A stretch of 64,000 nucleotides of DNA from Symsagittifera roscoffensis (Eukaryota; Xenacoelomorpha; Acoela; Convolutidae), in the NCBI RefSeq assembly GCF_963678635.1, contig NC_087062.1:69722223-69786222 (forward strand), in the 5' to 3' direction. The number at the start of each line of letters is the position of its first letter. Within the stretch, counting starts at the first letter, position 1. The position numbers were made by a program, and so were the translations under genes. The notes beneath the pieces were generated by a model. The model was not told the origin of the DNA. It worked only from the letters and a program-made list of their open reading frames with translations, and ran no database searches. Below, piece by piece: positions 12,409 through 26,900 of this stretch.

Positions 12409-12955
12409 TACAAGACTGCTTGTATCAAGGCGAGGCCTTGAATGTCCCAATTGCCTGTTGCGATCTATGGAGCAGTAATAACATGAGAACATCAAACAAA
12501 ATTTAAAAAATGAAAAAATTTTATTTAAAAAATGAGACTTTTTTGTGAAATCATCCCCTCACACGTCATTTGAAGTACAAAGTGATAGATTTCCCTCGCT
12601 CCTATTGACAAACCAATTATGGCAAAAAAAAACTTCCTTCAACCAATTCGGAACAATTTCTAAAACGGATTGCTTTCGAATGATGTAAAAAAAATTGTCA
12701 AAAATGGCTAGTTAAAAAGTCTAAATTTGTCTGAAGAAAAAACCACCCCGAGCACAAATATTCCGTTACTTTCGTTAAAAAACTTCCTTCAACCAATTCG
12801 GAACAATTTCTAAAACGGATTGCTTTCGAATGATGTAAAAAAATTGTCAAAAATGGCTAGTTAAAAAGTCTAAATTTGTCTGAAGAAAAAACCCACCCCG
12901 AGCACAAATATTCCGTTACTTTCGTTAAAAAAGTCGGAACAATCAAAGAACTATT
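12409..12955 (-). mobile_element. Non-autonomous element, family F, with internal 150-bp tandem duplication
   Basis: On the plus strand it begins at the family 3' end (CAAGACTGCTTGTATCAAGG with a hairpin remnant) and finishes at AAAAGTCGGAACAAT. It contains a direct tandem duplication, 12631-12780 and 12781-12929, each starting AACTTCCTTCAACCAATTCG and differing by a few bases, so the duplication is younger than the insertion. Confidence 0.75.
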
Positions 12956-14179
12956 CTTACGTTGTCATAGTGTAATGATAATTTGCAGGTTGAGCGATTT
13001 AAAAATTGTTGATTCATGTGTTCTTTTCAACATCAGCATTAATCCATAATAGCATGTAAGACCACTAAAGTCAGGGAAAACTTGAAAGACGAGAGAGTGG
13101 AAAAGAGCCTGACTGTACACAAAAAAAATGATGAAGACAAAACTTGCCTATAAAGGTATGAACTTCAAAGTTGTCGCAAATCATCTAAAATTTGTTTGTG
13201 AAAAAAAAAACTTGGTACTTTAATCTAATAAAATTGATATTTTTTGGCAATCCAACAAAAACAAAATTAGTTTGACAAAACGGAGACAACTATACCTTTC
13301 TTAAATTTTGTTGGGCTATAGAAGAGGCTGACTTTGATAAACTTTTGTCAGCAATTGAGCCAAGAGTTTTGGCGTAATTTTTTGTCGGTTAAAGAAGCCG
13401 AAACGGTCATTTTTGGTGTTAAATTTTAGACACGAACTTCGCAAAATAACTTTAGCATTCTGCTAAAATTTTCAGTAGTTTTGGTTCTCTTCACTTATTG
13501 TGTAACTTAAATCCAATTTGACAAAAACGCCTTTTAAATATCAATTTTTATTCGTTTTGTCCAGATAGTCTTAATTAAATCAGCACTGACTAACCTAGGC
13601 GTGTACTGGTTCATGTGCAGTGGAATTTCCCCTTTATGCATCTCAATTTCCCTCATTGCTTTCCTGAAAACATTTTATAGCAATAATGCAAAAATGAAAG
13701 AGTTGGAACAACAAGATTAGTTTTGAAGCCATGAACAGTCGGAACAATGAAGAGCTGAACAGTCTTTCTTCTAAACTTTAAAAAGAGCATTGCGGAACAA
13801 TGTTATGCAACAAAATAACAGAGATTCCGCAATGCAATTTTGTAATCATTGCCCTCGCCACCAGAAGCGTCCTCGCTTTTGGTGCTGTTTTACGAGCACC
13901 TTTTTTGCCGATTGACGCTGAATTTTTTAAGGGAGCCTAATTTTATTTTATTTTAACACAGGGGGTCGATATCTTGGGGCAACAAAATTATATGCTCGCA
14001 CTCCACTCACACAAACTCTTTTGCTGGCTGAATTGTTTGAAACATGATAAACCTTCTAAATATTTTGTTACTTTCGACAACCTTCCCCACCTAAACTGAT
14101 ATATTGATTACTTTCCGACATTTTTCAAGTTTCAAAATCAGAGGCTCTACATTTAACAAGTTTTCGAACAACAGTTCTA
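12956..14179. other. Interval without recognisable gene
   Basis: A/T-rich sequence inside or downstream of the membrane-protein gene. The word TTGCCCCTAT-like G/C islands near 13850-13930 do not form an open frame of note. Nothing is recognised. Confidence 0.45.
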
Positions 14180-14740
14180 ATATTTGAGCTATAAAAAAAA
14201 ACTATTTTTGTTTTTGCTGGACACGAAATGATCAAATTTGGTGTTTTGGTTTCGTCTATCTTGATTTGACATAATTTTAATTTAGAGAAAATCTGATATT
14301 TGAGCTATGAAAAAAACTATTTTTATTTTTGCTGGACTCGAAATGATCAGTTTTGGTGTTTTGGTTTCGTCTATCTTGATTTGACATAATTTTAATTTAG
14401 AGAAAATCTGATATTTGAGCTATGAAAAAAAACTATTTTTGTTTTTGCTGGACACGAAATGATCAAATTTGGTGTTTTGGTTTCGTCTATCATGATTTGA
14501 CATAATTTTAATTTAGAGAAAATCTGATATTTGAGCTATGAAAAAAAAAACTATTTTTATTTTTCCTGGACTCGAAATGATCAATTTTGGTGTTTCGGTT
14601 TCGTCTATCTTGATTTGACATAATTTTAATTTAGAGAAAATCTAATAGTTGAGCTATGAAAAAAATATATTTTTATTTTTGCTGGACTCGAAATGATCAA
14701 TTTTGGTTTCGTCTATCTTAATTTGAAAAAACTGTGTGCC
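14180..14740. repeat. 116-bp tandem repeat, four full units and a partial fifth
   Basis: Units beginning ATATTTGAGCTATGAAAAA start at 14180, 14296, 14411, 14527 and 14645. They share TTTTTGCTGGACACGAAATG, TTTGGTTTCGTCTATCTTGA and TTGACATAATTTTAATTTAG. Divergence is low, so the array is fairly recent. The fifth, truncated unit overlaps the predicted C-terminal codons of the membrane-protein gene on the minus strand, so that tail may be repeat-derived. Confidence 0.93.
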
Positions 14741-14921
14741 TATCCAAAGCACAGTTTGGCTTCGGAATGTTATTATGCAATACTCGTCGTATATGTAGAT
14801 CTGTCGGTTGGTTTCCTTGAACTCAATCCATTTCTGAACACATGCGTAGATTGCAACCAGACATAAAATCAGAAGGAGCAAGACCCCAAGTATTGATGCC
14901 AGCAGCCACAGCCAGTTGGAG
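14654..14921 (-). CDS. Exon 8: transmembrane segment and cytoplasmic tail
   Basis: After an acceptor ending in TTTTAG the frame encodes SNWLWLLASILGVLLLLILC and LVAIYACV, a single long hydrophobic helix, followed by a charged tail (QKWIEFKETNRQ) and YIYDEY. The likely topology is type I, since the signal peptide and vWA domain lie upstream. The last ~25 codons before the stop at 14654 overlap the fifth unit of the 116-bp tandem repeat, and about 47 bp (14725-14771) resemble a sequence at 54640-54686. The natural C-terminus may therefore lie in another exon or have been replaced. Confidence 0.7.
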
Positions 14922-17900
14922 CTAAAACTTAAAATGATTTGAAGAGCACTCAAAACTCAAAAGACAGCAAATTGATGAAAATCAGCTCTTTCCTTGAATG
15001 ATTTGGAGCAAAAAAAGTGGTTTCATTCGAGCTAGATTTTTGAGTTTTGAGCAGAAAGTAGTGTTGATAAAAGCAAGTGTCTTTTTCTGGTAGAAAAATG
15101 AATATTAAAAAACAGAAAAATTGGTCGGCTTCTTTGCAAGTAGCACAGACCCTCATTTAGGAAAATGAGAAAATAGATTATAATGGATTTTCGTAGTCTA
15201 AAGTATTGTCAAAATTATCGACTCCCATGTTACGCTCAGACAACAAAATTGGACTAAAAATAAGCTTAATCCTGTTTTTCTCGCGAAAACATAATGCCGT
15301 TATTTTTCTTTTGAAATCTATAATTCAATCAAAAGCCATTATAATGAAATATATAATAAGAAGAAAATCACATTAAATGATTTTTTCAATTTTTTTTTCG
15401 CGTCGTGCAAAAAACTGCATGAGCTTCTGCATTTATCCAATGAGTAAAGCAGCAAATTTTGCAAAGCGAGTGTACGGCCTGCTCCATTTCTGAACCTAAA
15501 CTCAAATTGCAATAAGTTTCTGTTTAATCACCCCCTAACGTTTGCCCCTTTGCTCGCTCACAACACCCCATCCCAACGTTTGCCCCTTTGTTTTTCACCT
15601 GAATCAATTCCTCCCACCTGGCCACCTGAGACATCGCCACACTTGAGTAAAATCCGAAGAAGCGCAAAAAAAAGATGAGAGAGAACAACAAGTAACCAAC
15701 TTTGGTTTAAAATGTAGAAAAGACTTAAAATTCGTTGAAAACGGCATCTCAATAAAATCGAAAAAAATTCCATAATAATTGAGTTTCATGGCCAGTGTCC
15801 AGTAAAATGAAAAAAAAAGCAAATTAAAAGAATTAAATATGGGATTCGAAAAAGATTAATATTAGAACACATTTATCATCGATTATAATCGATTTTTTTT
15901 TCACTTTTGTGGACCCTGCCATTGGAACTCAATTATCATTGATTTTATTCATGGAACTCCAATGCGTGGAATATCCTGACTGTCAATTAAAGCTCCTGGA
16001 AAAAAAATGAAAGTATAAATTTGCATTTTCCATCATTTTTTCAGACCGAAAAGAAATGATCAGAAGATTTTCATTCACCCGAAAAGAAATGAGTATAACT
16101 CATTATGGAAGTGTTTTCAAACTGGAAATCTCACAAACCTAATTTTGAAACGACAAGCATTTCAATTTCATGGCCTGTTTTTTTTTTGAAAACTATTTCA
16201 AAAACTGAGAAATTTGTTTCTGAAGCACAAAAAGTTGTATTCCACAAAATATAATCATAAAAGCAAATAATTGGTACAGTTTTTGTCTTGTTCGCTCAAT
16301 GTGGCGGTATGATTGTCTGAATAGATAAAAAAGTGACAAATTTTTTGGAATTGATTTCACGATTGAAAAGGTTTCTTAACAATAAACAACTCGGTGACCT
16401 TTGAGATTGCAGGAGCTCAGACTGCAGGAAAAAAACTTGATGATTTAGGTTTTACTGGTATGATATTTGCTTCAATAGTCTCTTCAGCAAGGACTCACAT
16501 CTGTAACAACAATCTGTAAAGATGATTTTCACTCCTGTTAAACATAAACCCGCATCCAGTTTCAAGCGTGACTAATCGATTATTTTACTATTTTGGTACC
16601 AGTCTTACTAAAATTGAGAAACAATCTATTTTAATCAATTAACAATTGATTGTAATCTCTCTTTTTCAAATCATATGATAATTAATTATAATACAATAAA
16701 ATCTGTTATAATCGATTAATTATCTGTCTACTTTTCGATACAATCATAATCAATTGTAATCGATTATAATTCAGTACTTTTATTCCAATTTCTAATTCAT
16801 GAGTTTTGCACAAAAACCCATTATAATCGATAATAATTGATTATAATGCCTTTTTAGTCCATGTTGTATTCGAAGTTGCATCTAGATTTCTTATCTTTTA
16901 TGCTTTTTGTAGACGTTGTTTCCTATGAAAAAAGAGAAAAAAGTTTTTTAAGTTTTCGATTTTATTCAAAATTGTAAGTTTTGTTTTTCATTATCCCCCA
17001 TAGGAGTTGTTTTTTGATGCACATTTAAGGCTTTTTTAACCATCAAAATATCAGCTAATTAGTTTAGTTTCATGGTTGATTTGGAAGATTTCTTTTTCAT
17101 CTACCGCGCGAACCTTTCCACTATTATGAAAGGATCTCTATGAAATTTTCCTTTCGCGGTAAAACTTTGTGATCAGATGATCTCTCTTTTAGAAATTTTG
17201 TCATTGACACAAAATTAATAACCCATAAGATATGATTCGAATACGATTTGATAAGATAAGATAAGATACGATTTGTTTTTTGGCTCAATTATATTTGAAT
17301 TTTGTTTTGGTGTATGAAGGTCACTGTTAAGAGAGCCAAGTTCTTTAACATGTCAAAATTTTCAGCGCATTAGTAAAAACACAGCTCAGAAGCGGTACTT
17401 TACGGAATTCAATTAGAACTCACAAAATGCACAGTTTGACCTCAAAATGAATTTTCAAAACATTGCAACAAATAATTTTTCAGAAATGTGACTATTTCCA
17501 TATATAGATTGACAATCAGTTGTGTTTGCCTTGAGAAAATATTTCATAAAATATCTATTTTGTGCCAAAATATCACTGTGTCACTTGGAAACCAATATTT
17601 TGAAAAAATCTTTTTGAAAGATTTATCATAAAAAAACACAGTTAAATATTGTTTGCCAAAAATCTTTTTTTGAATATTTTGAAAGAAACGATCATTTCTA
17701 TCGTAAGAAAATATCGTCCTATTGTATAAAAGCCGTGAGATTGCTGATCTCAGAAATGGTTAGTTTTTAAGGTGAAAAGCAATAATACCAAAATTTTCAC
17801 TCTTAAAGAAAATTGTTTCGATGTTTAATGGCCCAGTTCAGCAACCAATTATTTTCATTTTTGATGTGTGAAAAGTGTTGAATCAGCAATGTTTACAATT

Positions 17901-20900
17901 CGGAATTTCTGGAAATGCAGTTAATATCTAGGAGCATTCTAAATTGCTCTGCAAGCTCAATGCGCCCTTCCCTGTGTGCTATGTCTGAGTGTATTTACTC
18001 AAACTAGAAATAAAAATTGTCTACAAAAACAGAATTATCTTTCGATAATTAAAAACGCAAAACAACAAAAATTATGCAGTTATCGGTCAACTTTTATAAG
18101 GCAGTGTGATTATAGATCATTAATTCAAACGTCAATCTCCTGATACCCTTCTCGATCTTGACAAATTCAGTCTCAAGTCTATCTAATTACAGCTAAGCTA
18201 AGGACGGTATGCTGGGCCGTAAAACACTTCCTTTTAACAAAAAAAATATTTAGAGAAGTTTTGGGTATTGAACATTAATGGTATTTAGCCACAGGCTTAC
18301 ACAATATCAGTTAAAGTTTGATTGAGCTCAGTAGATTAAAGTTTCAGTATACGCTTTTTGAAAATTTGATCTTCCTCATGGGTACTGCTGAAGTAACTAA
18401 TTCGCCTGCTGTGACAACAACCTAGTTCACCAGAGAAGATTTTTCAGGTGTAGTTTCATCTAACGCTTTGATCGAATCCTTGACTGGGCTGCCGAAAAAC
18501 TGAGTGTGACGTTTAATTCGTTCGGAGGATCTGGATGTCGCGGAGATGTTGTAATCATGGTCGTCTTTATCATGTTCTGATCTGATGACTTGGTTGGAGC
18601 GGTTGCTTTGTGCTGAGATGTGGCAATCTGGTGTGTTTGTCATTGAAATAGGGAAATCTTTTGGTTCCGATTGCAATCACGGGGTCTTCTCTTCAGATGA
18701 GCTTAGGATAAGTTTTCCTGACAGCTTATGAGGTTTTGAAAATTTTAGCGACTTATTCTTGTTTGTAGGAGACTGCTACATTCTTCTCGACAGGTGAGAA
18801 CGACGTTACACTAGGGGATGGAATCACCACTCCCGAGTTCGATAAAGAAGCTGTCAAATCCACCAGTGGGGCTGTCTTGTCCTAGGATAAAGTTTTAGAA
18901 TGTTTTAATCAGAAAAGGATGTTGACGATTGGTGGGTCTGTGTGGCAGAGATTTTTTGGTACGCATTTGTGATGAGGACTGTGTGCCTAAAAATCTCTAA
19001 AAGTTTAGAATTTTTAACCGATTTCAACCTGTTAGAACTAATGCTCTTCCAAATAACTTTCCACTTAGATGTCATAATAAAGTTATAACTAATTTGAAAA
19101 TTTTTCTAAGAAAATTGTATATATAAAGGTTTCCTCGATTTGCGATCTAGACTTTTCCGAAAGTTTCTACCAGGTTGGCTTCCGATAGAGTAATTTTTTC
19201 TTTTACTTGCAGTTTTTACAGTGGGATATTGGTCGAAAGCGACCGAACGCCAAACTTTCCAGAAGTCAAGATATTCCGTAAAAAGGCAGCCAGTAACATA
19301 TTCCTATTCAAAATGGTCTTGAATGCTAAAGCTCCATCGTCTTTGGAAAGGGTTTTTTTCATGACCATTCATTCACTGGCAAACTTGGCGGGCGAGAGAT
19401 TCTAAGATGTTGTATTGAAGGTATCTCACATTGATGAGGATTTCATTTTGAATTGACGGCTCACGTCTCTGCTAATTTCTCCCTTGTGTACGAAATTAAC
19501 TTTTGGCCGGCTGTCGTTGGTTTCTCACCGTTCTTCTGCGGTAAGTGCTTCTCTGGCCCAGTTTTCTTTGACTAATTTAGCTTTGCTTTTAAAATAGGAT
19601 TTTCTACAGTTAAAAACCAAGGTGTGTTCGGTTTACTGTCTAAAAAATGACATGTTGATCAATGAATTCTCATTCAATCTAATGTTGTCAACGACCAATT
19701 TGAGAGGGTCCTGATTATCTGGCGGGTTATCCTCTAATTGCATGGCACTCCATTTGTTTTTAAGGTCTGAAGACGTTTTTCGACCAGACCGCAACCTCTG
19801 TAGTCCCCTACTGGGCAAAATATGTGTTTGATGCCATTTTTAGAGCGAAGTTTGGATACTAATTTATTTCAAATTCGAGTATTGTTTAAATCAATTCCGA
19901 TTGCTTTAGGGGTGGAACGGATTTTGAAAAAAAATAAAAAAAAATTTATTATACTTTTGCGAGCCTGTAATTCTAGTTGACAAAACGGCTGGATGTTCCA
20001 AAAAATGGTCAATAGCGACCAATACTTTTACAGAATTTCCCTTTCCATCTGATAGTGTGCCAGCATAATCTAACTCTAGTTCTTTTGTTTGTTGAGTTTA
20101 TGTCGGGTAGAGGTTTTGAAAAATTAAACACTCTGAAAGCTTGCAGGTGCTGATTTTGTTCCTGTGTTTTCTGAGCCGCCAGATGTATTGGGCGGCGTCT
20201 ATCATGGCGTTTTGGATGGAGTAAGACCTGAGAACTCTGGAGAATACTGATCGTTGGAGACATTGGGAAAATACAATACGATTGTCGATTACGACACATC
20301 TGTTGATTACTGCAATTGAATTCAAAAAATTTTGATATATGGGTCGATTGATATATGGGTCGATTTATTAGCGTCGCAAATTTTTCAGGACTGGGTCCTC
20401 CGAGGTAAATTCGGCGAGAACAGCTGGGTCAAGAAATCCTGTCAGTCCACTTAGCGATTATCTGTCCTCTGATAAGACCAATTTGTGTTTCCACGTGATT
20501 TTCGTTACTAATTGAAAATTTGCACATCTCGTTAAGTAGCTGGTATTGTTGCTTACTTTTGTTAAAGAAAAAGAGTTTTGAAATGCATCACGGTTCGTCT
20601 CCGGCTTCTTGCTGAAGATACCCACTCCTGGGGTCTAGATTGACCGAGAATGAAGTAAGAGAGCGGATATACTTCATTCAGCAGGCTTTCAAAGCTTTCA
20701 TTGCTATGAGAAGTTAGGTTTAATCTTCTGGTAGACATCACTTCTGAAAACAGGTTTGATTACTTACACGAATGGGCGCCAGTCTATTGTATTAACTAAA
20801 AAACCATAGCTAGAGTTTGGGCTATTTTTCAGTTTGACGGGTAGGATATCCCGATAGGAAGTGATGAAGGGTTTACTAGATGAATACTTGCGATTCCAAA

Positions 20901-23900
20901 CTGGCATAAACCACTCTGAGGGGTAGAAAACGCGGAGCATAAATTGACGCCCTCTTGTGGATTTTCGCTTAAGTGCGTACTGTTATTTGATTGGTTTAAA
21001 TTCTCCGATAAAGTTAGGTCGCCCTTTTTACTAAATCTACTGGTTATATTTGTGGCGCGTTCTAACAGTTACTTATAAAATTGAAGGTTTGAATGTGGTT
21101 GGTGGAAACAAAGGCATGAGTTTTTTTCGCCCTCTTGCTTATAAAAGCCGGCATGTTTTGGTGAACCTGATTGGTTAAAATTCGAGTGCTGCAAACTGAT
21201 GAAATTAAATAATTTGGTGCCAGTGAATTAAGGATGAGCAGAAGAATGTTTGTGTAGAGAGGAATTCTTGGGTGGAATATCCCGAAATATATGTGACGTT
21301 GAATGGATAAAATTTAATAAGCAGTGGAAATCTTTTATTCTGTTCAATTTGGCAGATAGACCAATATTTGATAATTTGTCTGTCGCATTGCAGGCTTTAA
21401 AAGATTTTTCGATGGGTTTAACTACGAAATAATCATGGTAAATAGATAATTGGGGGGCTTCGAAGGAAAGATTTGTCAAAAAGTAGTTGACAGTGTTCAG
21501 TTTGGAGCCCGCGATATGACTTACAAAAAATCAAACTGCACTAGCTAGTCTGTCGGCCCCTCTAGTGTGTCTTGATTGGTAAGTCTTTTATCCGCGGTTG
21601 AAAAACAGATGCCGATATGATGCTGTATGGTCGGTTAAGACCTCCAAACGATTTCCCCACCAATAATTTCTAAAATGCTCACACGACCACCATACCTTTG
21701 ATCAAATTTTATTAGAGTTCATTAGTACTGTATTTGAAATCTTGCCCATTTAGGAATCGGGAAGCAAAAGATGTAGATACCCAGGATCCATGTTTGAGTT
21801 ACTGCTCAAGGTCGGCCGACAAACCACCATGACTAATGTCACATTTGACTCGTGATATACATTTTTTCATAATGGAACACAATGGTAATACAGGATTTAC
21901 GCTTCATATCAAAAATTGATACCAAAAATTGACTGTTGGTCAAGGCCTCAGATGAATTTTAGCTTGGTCATGGAAATTACAGATGGGCGGAATTGGCCAT
22001 TGTATCTCTGAAGGTTTGGCAAAGTGTAACAAAGTTTACACTCCCTCAAAAGACTTTATTCATCTTAAGTTTCATGGTGGACGAAAACTGCCTGCACTTT
22101 AGACATTTTGGTTTGTAAAGTTCAGCATCAATATCAAAAAGTAGCCATGATTTTTTTCTACTGAAAATTCACATTTCGTCAGTTTGAGGGCGAAATTTTT
22201 TTTAATGACTTTCGCTAGGACGGATTCTACTATTGAGGTACGTTCTGATAATGAGCCGTTTGATACAATTAAAATAACGTCTCGGAAGCATATTATGCCG
22301 TGGATATTTTGGATCATGTTGTCTATTGCTGTTTAAACCTGTTTTAGCATGTCAATAAGGCCAAAAAATCCTGTTTTAAAACGATCAGTCCCAGTGAGTT
22401 CACCATACCGAAATTGCAAGAGCTGTTGATAAAATCTGCGAGTTGTGGCTGGCCGAAGGCAATTTTGAGATTTGGACCAGAAAATAAGAAAATAAATTAC
22501 TGTATTTCTTCGTATGCGTATTTCTCCTGAACTCTGGTTGTTCAGATTCTGAAACTTTGAGACATTAGGCACGGAGTTGAGATATCATTCACGAATCGTT
22601 GAGACTCAGAGTTGATTTTTTGAACTCCCAGTAGAGGTTAAGGGTCAAATCTAAGGAGGCACTTTGTTTGCTTTTCTGTAACCAGAAATTTTTTCTCTTC
22701 ACTGACCATCCAAGTGAAACAATATCTAATAGGAGAGTACTCTGGAGAAGAATAGCTTTTGCGGTTATAAACTTCATACAGTGTATCAATAAGTGATTCG
22801 TAAGTGAGAATCAACTTAGTTGAGTAAAATTTCTGCCGTCCTCTTGTTTGATTTTTTCTGTAGATGTGATAAGGATTTCTGTTCTCTTTACTGAGTTGCT
22901 TGAGATCGAGTTGGCACGAGTTGGTCGGTTTCGACCGACTCCGAACTCAATTAAATGCTGAATTCGGATTCGCTGCCAGGAGTGATAAAGTAGCAGTCCA
23001 CCTCTGCTGTTGACTCGGAGTCTTCGCTTATATTGTCTTCATTATCCTTGGAGTTGCATACCTGAGCAAAGTGGCCTTTTTTACCAAAAGACTTCTGAAA
23101 AAAAAACTATTTTCGTGAGTCATACCACTCTGTGATTTTGAGAAAACTCACAAAGAGCAGGGTTTGTTGCTTTTAGACGGCCGCATGTTGTATGATATCT
23201 TATTGTTTCGAGCTCTCGGTGTACGATTCTGAACTCTGCACCTTGTTCTTCTTTTGGGTCGAGAGGGCTGGTTTCTACTGGATCTTGAAAAAATAACTCA
23301 ATGAAAGAAGAGAAGGATAGAGCCCATTTATCTCTAGAGGGTTGATACTGTGCATAAACTTTCTCGTGGAGTAGCGCCAATTTCAGCGTGTCTTCAGGGA
23401 AACTCCAGTTTGAATACATTGATCTCTTTGGACGTCCTTGAAACGCTTTCTGGCGATAAAAAGGTGTCTAACAATTTCTTTCTCAATAGCAACTGACCTT
23501 CCACAACGGGCTGCTTGGCATGATGAGCCTATAAAAACATTTCAAAGCCTTCTTTTCCGGAGTGAGTAGATTTTTATATTAGCGTTCTTTCAAAAATAAC
23601 GTTCTTCTCCTTCCTAAAAAACAACTCACAGAGCTCGCGGAAGATTTGAAAACTGATTTTGGCTAGATCTATATGAGCGTAATTTTGTAAAAAAAAATTA
23701 ATTTTCTTTAGATCATACAGAGAAGAAAGTTCATGATTTGACTTTTTGTTCAGTTTCATAGACAAACACGTTGGGACCAATTTTTTGTCTTTTTTGCGTC
23801 TTTCCGCGTTCTGTTAGTTCATTTTTTGTATTTCAGGTTGATTTCTTTCTCAAAATGTTCGAAATTGATGGTTGATTCTGAGTCGCCGATCTTTTCTGGT

Positions 23901-26900
23901 CTAATGGAGGAACGTCGAATACCTCGTTTGGTGGTTGCAAGAGGTTATTGGGGTTGCAAAAATCCCGTAATGTGACCGCAAGAAAAAAATTGTCCAATCC
24001 AGGTTTCCCAAGATAGAGGTGGGTCAGCTGTTGGTTTTGGCCAGTAGAGAGTAACTTCCAATACGTATGATATCTCATCAAAATTCATAACTGCTGGCTG
24101 CGCCATGTGATATGACTGAGTATACCTAATCTAACTAACTAGGAATGAGAATTGTTCATAAGAATAGTCAATCTCGAGATACCTTGTTTAACATTCAAAC
24201 GTCACTCTCGAGATACCTGTCTCGACTTTGACTCATTAAGGTTCAATTCTATCTAATTATAGTTAAGCTAAATACCGTACGCTCTGCCTTACCCCTCCCT
24301 GGGATAGATCGAAACAGTAAGCAAGTCTTACAATATTATGAGTAATGTAGAGAAAAACTTGCCTGTTAATCAGTATTTGCGTGCAGACACAGTATCAGGT
24401 TTAAATTGAAATTGGGATGTAGTGACCATTGTATAAGCAAATAGTTCTTCGGACGTTTTAAAAGAGTTTTTTCAAATTCATCAGAAGACAGAAGAATAAA
24501 TCAAGGCTAACAATTTCTGCAGGATAGTTTCTAAAAATTTGGCAAATCGGAGTTTAACACTTTGAGGATTGTATTAATATAAAAACGCCTCCTGAAATCA
24601 AATTTTTTTCCAAAATTTTGATCTAACCTGGTTTCTTCGGCAATTTGGTCAACAATCTGCTCGAACCAAGTGTCAGCCTAAAACAAAAATACACTATACT
24701 TACAATTGGCAAGTTCCTCTTGGAGAAGAATTATTTCTTATGGCATGCTTCTTTTTAGAGCTCTCGTTTAAGTCAATTTAGTTTAAATTTGTCACATATT
24801 GTGCTAGTTTTTGAAACTTTGTTTTTTTTTGAAAGTTTTCGACGAGTTTTTAAAGCCAAACAAGGTTTTCTGCGCGTTCTTCATTGTCAAAATTATTTAC
24901 GTAACAATACTTTGCAAAAGAATCTTTCAAGTGATCCTTATTTTTCACGCAATAAGGCAAAATTTTTCTCAAGACAAAACTTTAAATCTAAATTTCAAAA
25001 ATAAATGTCTTTTAAGACGTTGACTTTTTGTGTGCTAATCTCAGTTTTTTCTCTTTGAATTCTGATAGATTATTTCTGCAAACAGGCCAAGTCCATGAAA
25101 GATGCCAATTAAACTGTCGATAACTTGCTTACATCGACAGTTGACATGTTCAACGTAAGGTCAATGGTACAAATTGAGCAGTTGGCAGTTGTGTTCACGA
25201 ATTCCACACTCAGAGTGACGATCCCCGAAGTGTCATTGGTGGAATTGGAACCAAACTCTAGATCATTGGAGTCTCCATTTGTTGACCTCCTTCGTCTTTC
25301 ACGGACTGCAACACATGAAAAAGAGTCACATGTTGCTGCGCAAACATCACATAATATCACATAAATTCCATTATTTAAAAGTTTTTTCAAGAAGCGTTCA
25401 AAAAATTCGGTCTAAAAATTGGTTGCAACTCTAGTAAATCTAGCAAACATTTAATATGCAAACCCTTCAATATAGTTGAAAAGATCTCCCTTTAGTTCGA
25501 AAATGATTCATCAAACAAAGTCAACAATCTAATGTTTTGCTCACATTTTGATGGTATGTATAATGTAGTTTATGAAAAAAAAATTGATTTAATGCTAAAA
25601 CATTGTACTTGAATCAGGTAACATTAGACTCGAAAACAAAAACAAAAAAACAACAAAGAGAAGACAGCGAACAATATTTGATCCACCAAGTCCGGAAAGG
25701 TCAACGGAGGCTCAAACAGTCCATTCAACTTTTGGCCATCTCGACCCGGGAAACTCATGAAGTGCTGAAATAAAAAAAGCGTTGAAACAATGCGAGATCC
25801 GCTGCTAGATTTAATATTCATTTTTTCGTAACCTTTAATTGGTTGTATTAGACATTCATCGGGAAAAGATAATAGTATCATCAAAAATTTCAGAAGAGTT
25901 TTTGAAAGGAGATGGGAAGGGGAGAGAGGAGATTAGGAGTGCGGGTAGGTATTTCAAGAAGTACGTTACAATGTATATGCAAATGAACTCATGCTCGTTT
26001 TCTATTTTTTGATCGCCCCAAATAAACAAACAAAGATCTAAATGGTATAGTTTTTTCGAAATTGGTAGTTATCGAGACCAACTTACTTAAAATTAAAGCC
26101 CGTATTAAATATCCCTATTTGGCCAAGTTGATATCAGCTCCTTATATCATTTAGGAAATCAGTCTTATGAAAACAAGGGCTCTTCCTATTCCGAAGTCTC
26201 GAACATTCTCTGAGTGTCCTTTCAGCCTTATTTACTATTTCAAAACTTATCAACAAAACTTTCAGAAAAAAAAATTCTTTCAATTTTTTTGTTATGTTTC
26301 CCCCACACACAATATTAAGTGCGAGAGTCATATAATTGTTATCAAATGACAAGTTGCTTGGATCAATTAGATTACCATAATTCAGTTTGGAATAATTTTC
26401 TTCACCGCACAAGCGCGTCAATAAAATTAATGGCTACTGAATTACAATTTTAATTGATTTTTCATCGAAATGTAATTCATAGACTTTATTGGGCAACCGG
26501 AACACTGAAGACTTCGCTCTTATACAAGCAGTCAAAATGCGAGCTGTCCATTTAAGGAGTTTTTTAGAAGAACCCCGATACCATAAACAGCACAACCCAA
26601 TAAAAATTTGCCCATAATCTTCTGCGATTATAACAGCATGCTTATCTAGATGAAAAAAGAACCATTGTTTAATTTTGTTCTAAGTCTCCAATGAGAAACT
26701 ATCGACTGTTACCACTCTTTCATCAAAATGAAAAGAATTATAAAAACGGTTTCAGGTGTTTTGTTTAGATTAACTGATTTCAATAGCCAAAGGAAATATT
26801 CGATAAGAGATCACGCACTGGAGTTTCATAGGAAAAAATTGGTTATAATGGATTATATTGGCCAAATACTTGGCCATTAAATTGATTTTCATGACCCATT

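Larger units (their letters stand above)
18040..24300 (-). mobile_element. Degenerate Ty3/Gypsy-type LTR retrotransposon
   Basis: Gag, reverse transcriptase, RNase H and integrase relics lie in canonical order on the minus strand between two similar flanks. About 100 bp at 18122-18222 match 24193-24292 (ATTCAAACGTCA, TCTATCTAATTA, GCTAAGCTAA), interpreted as LTR remnants with an offset near 6.07 kb. A primer-binding-site-like TGGCGCAGCCAGC lies just inside the right LTR (24091-24105, minus). Every gene is broken by stops and frameshifts. It sits in the 9.7-kb intron of the vWA gene, in the same orientation. It is related to the element at 60.4-64.0 kb. Confidence 0.85.
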
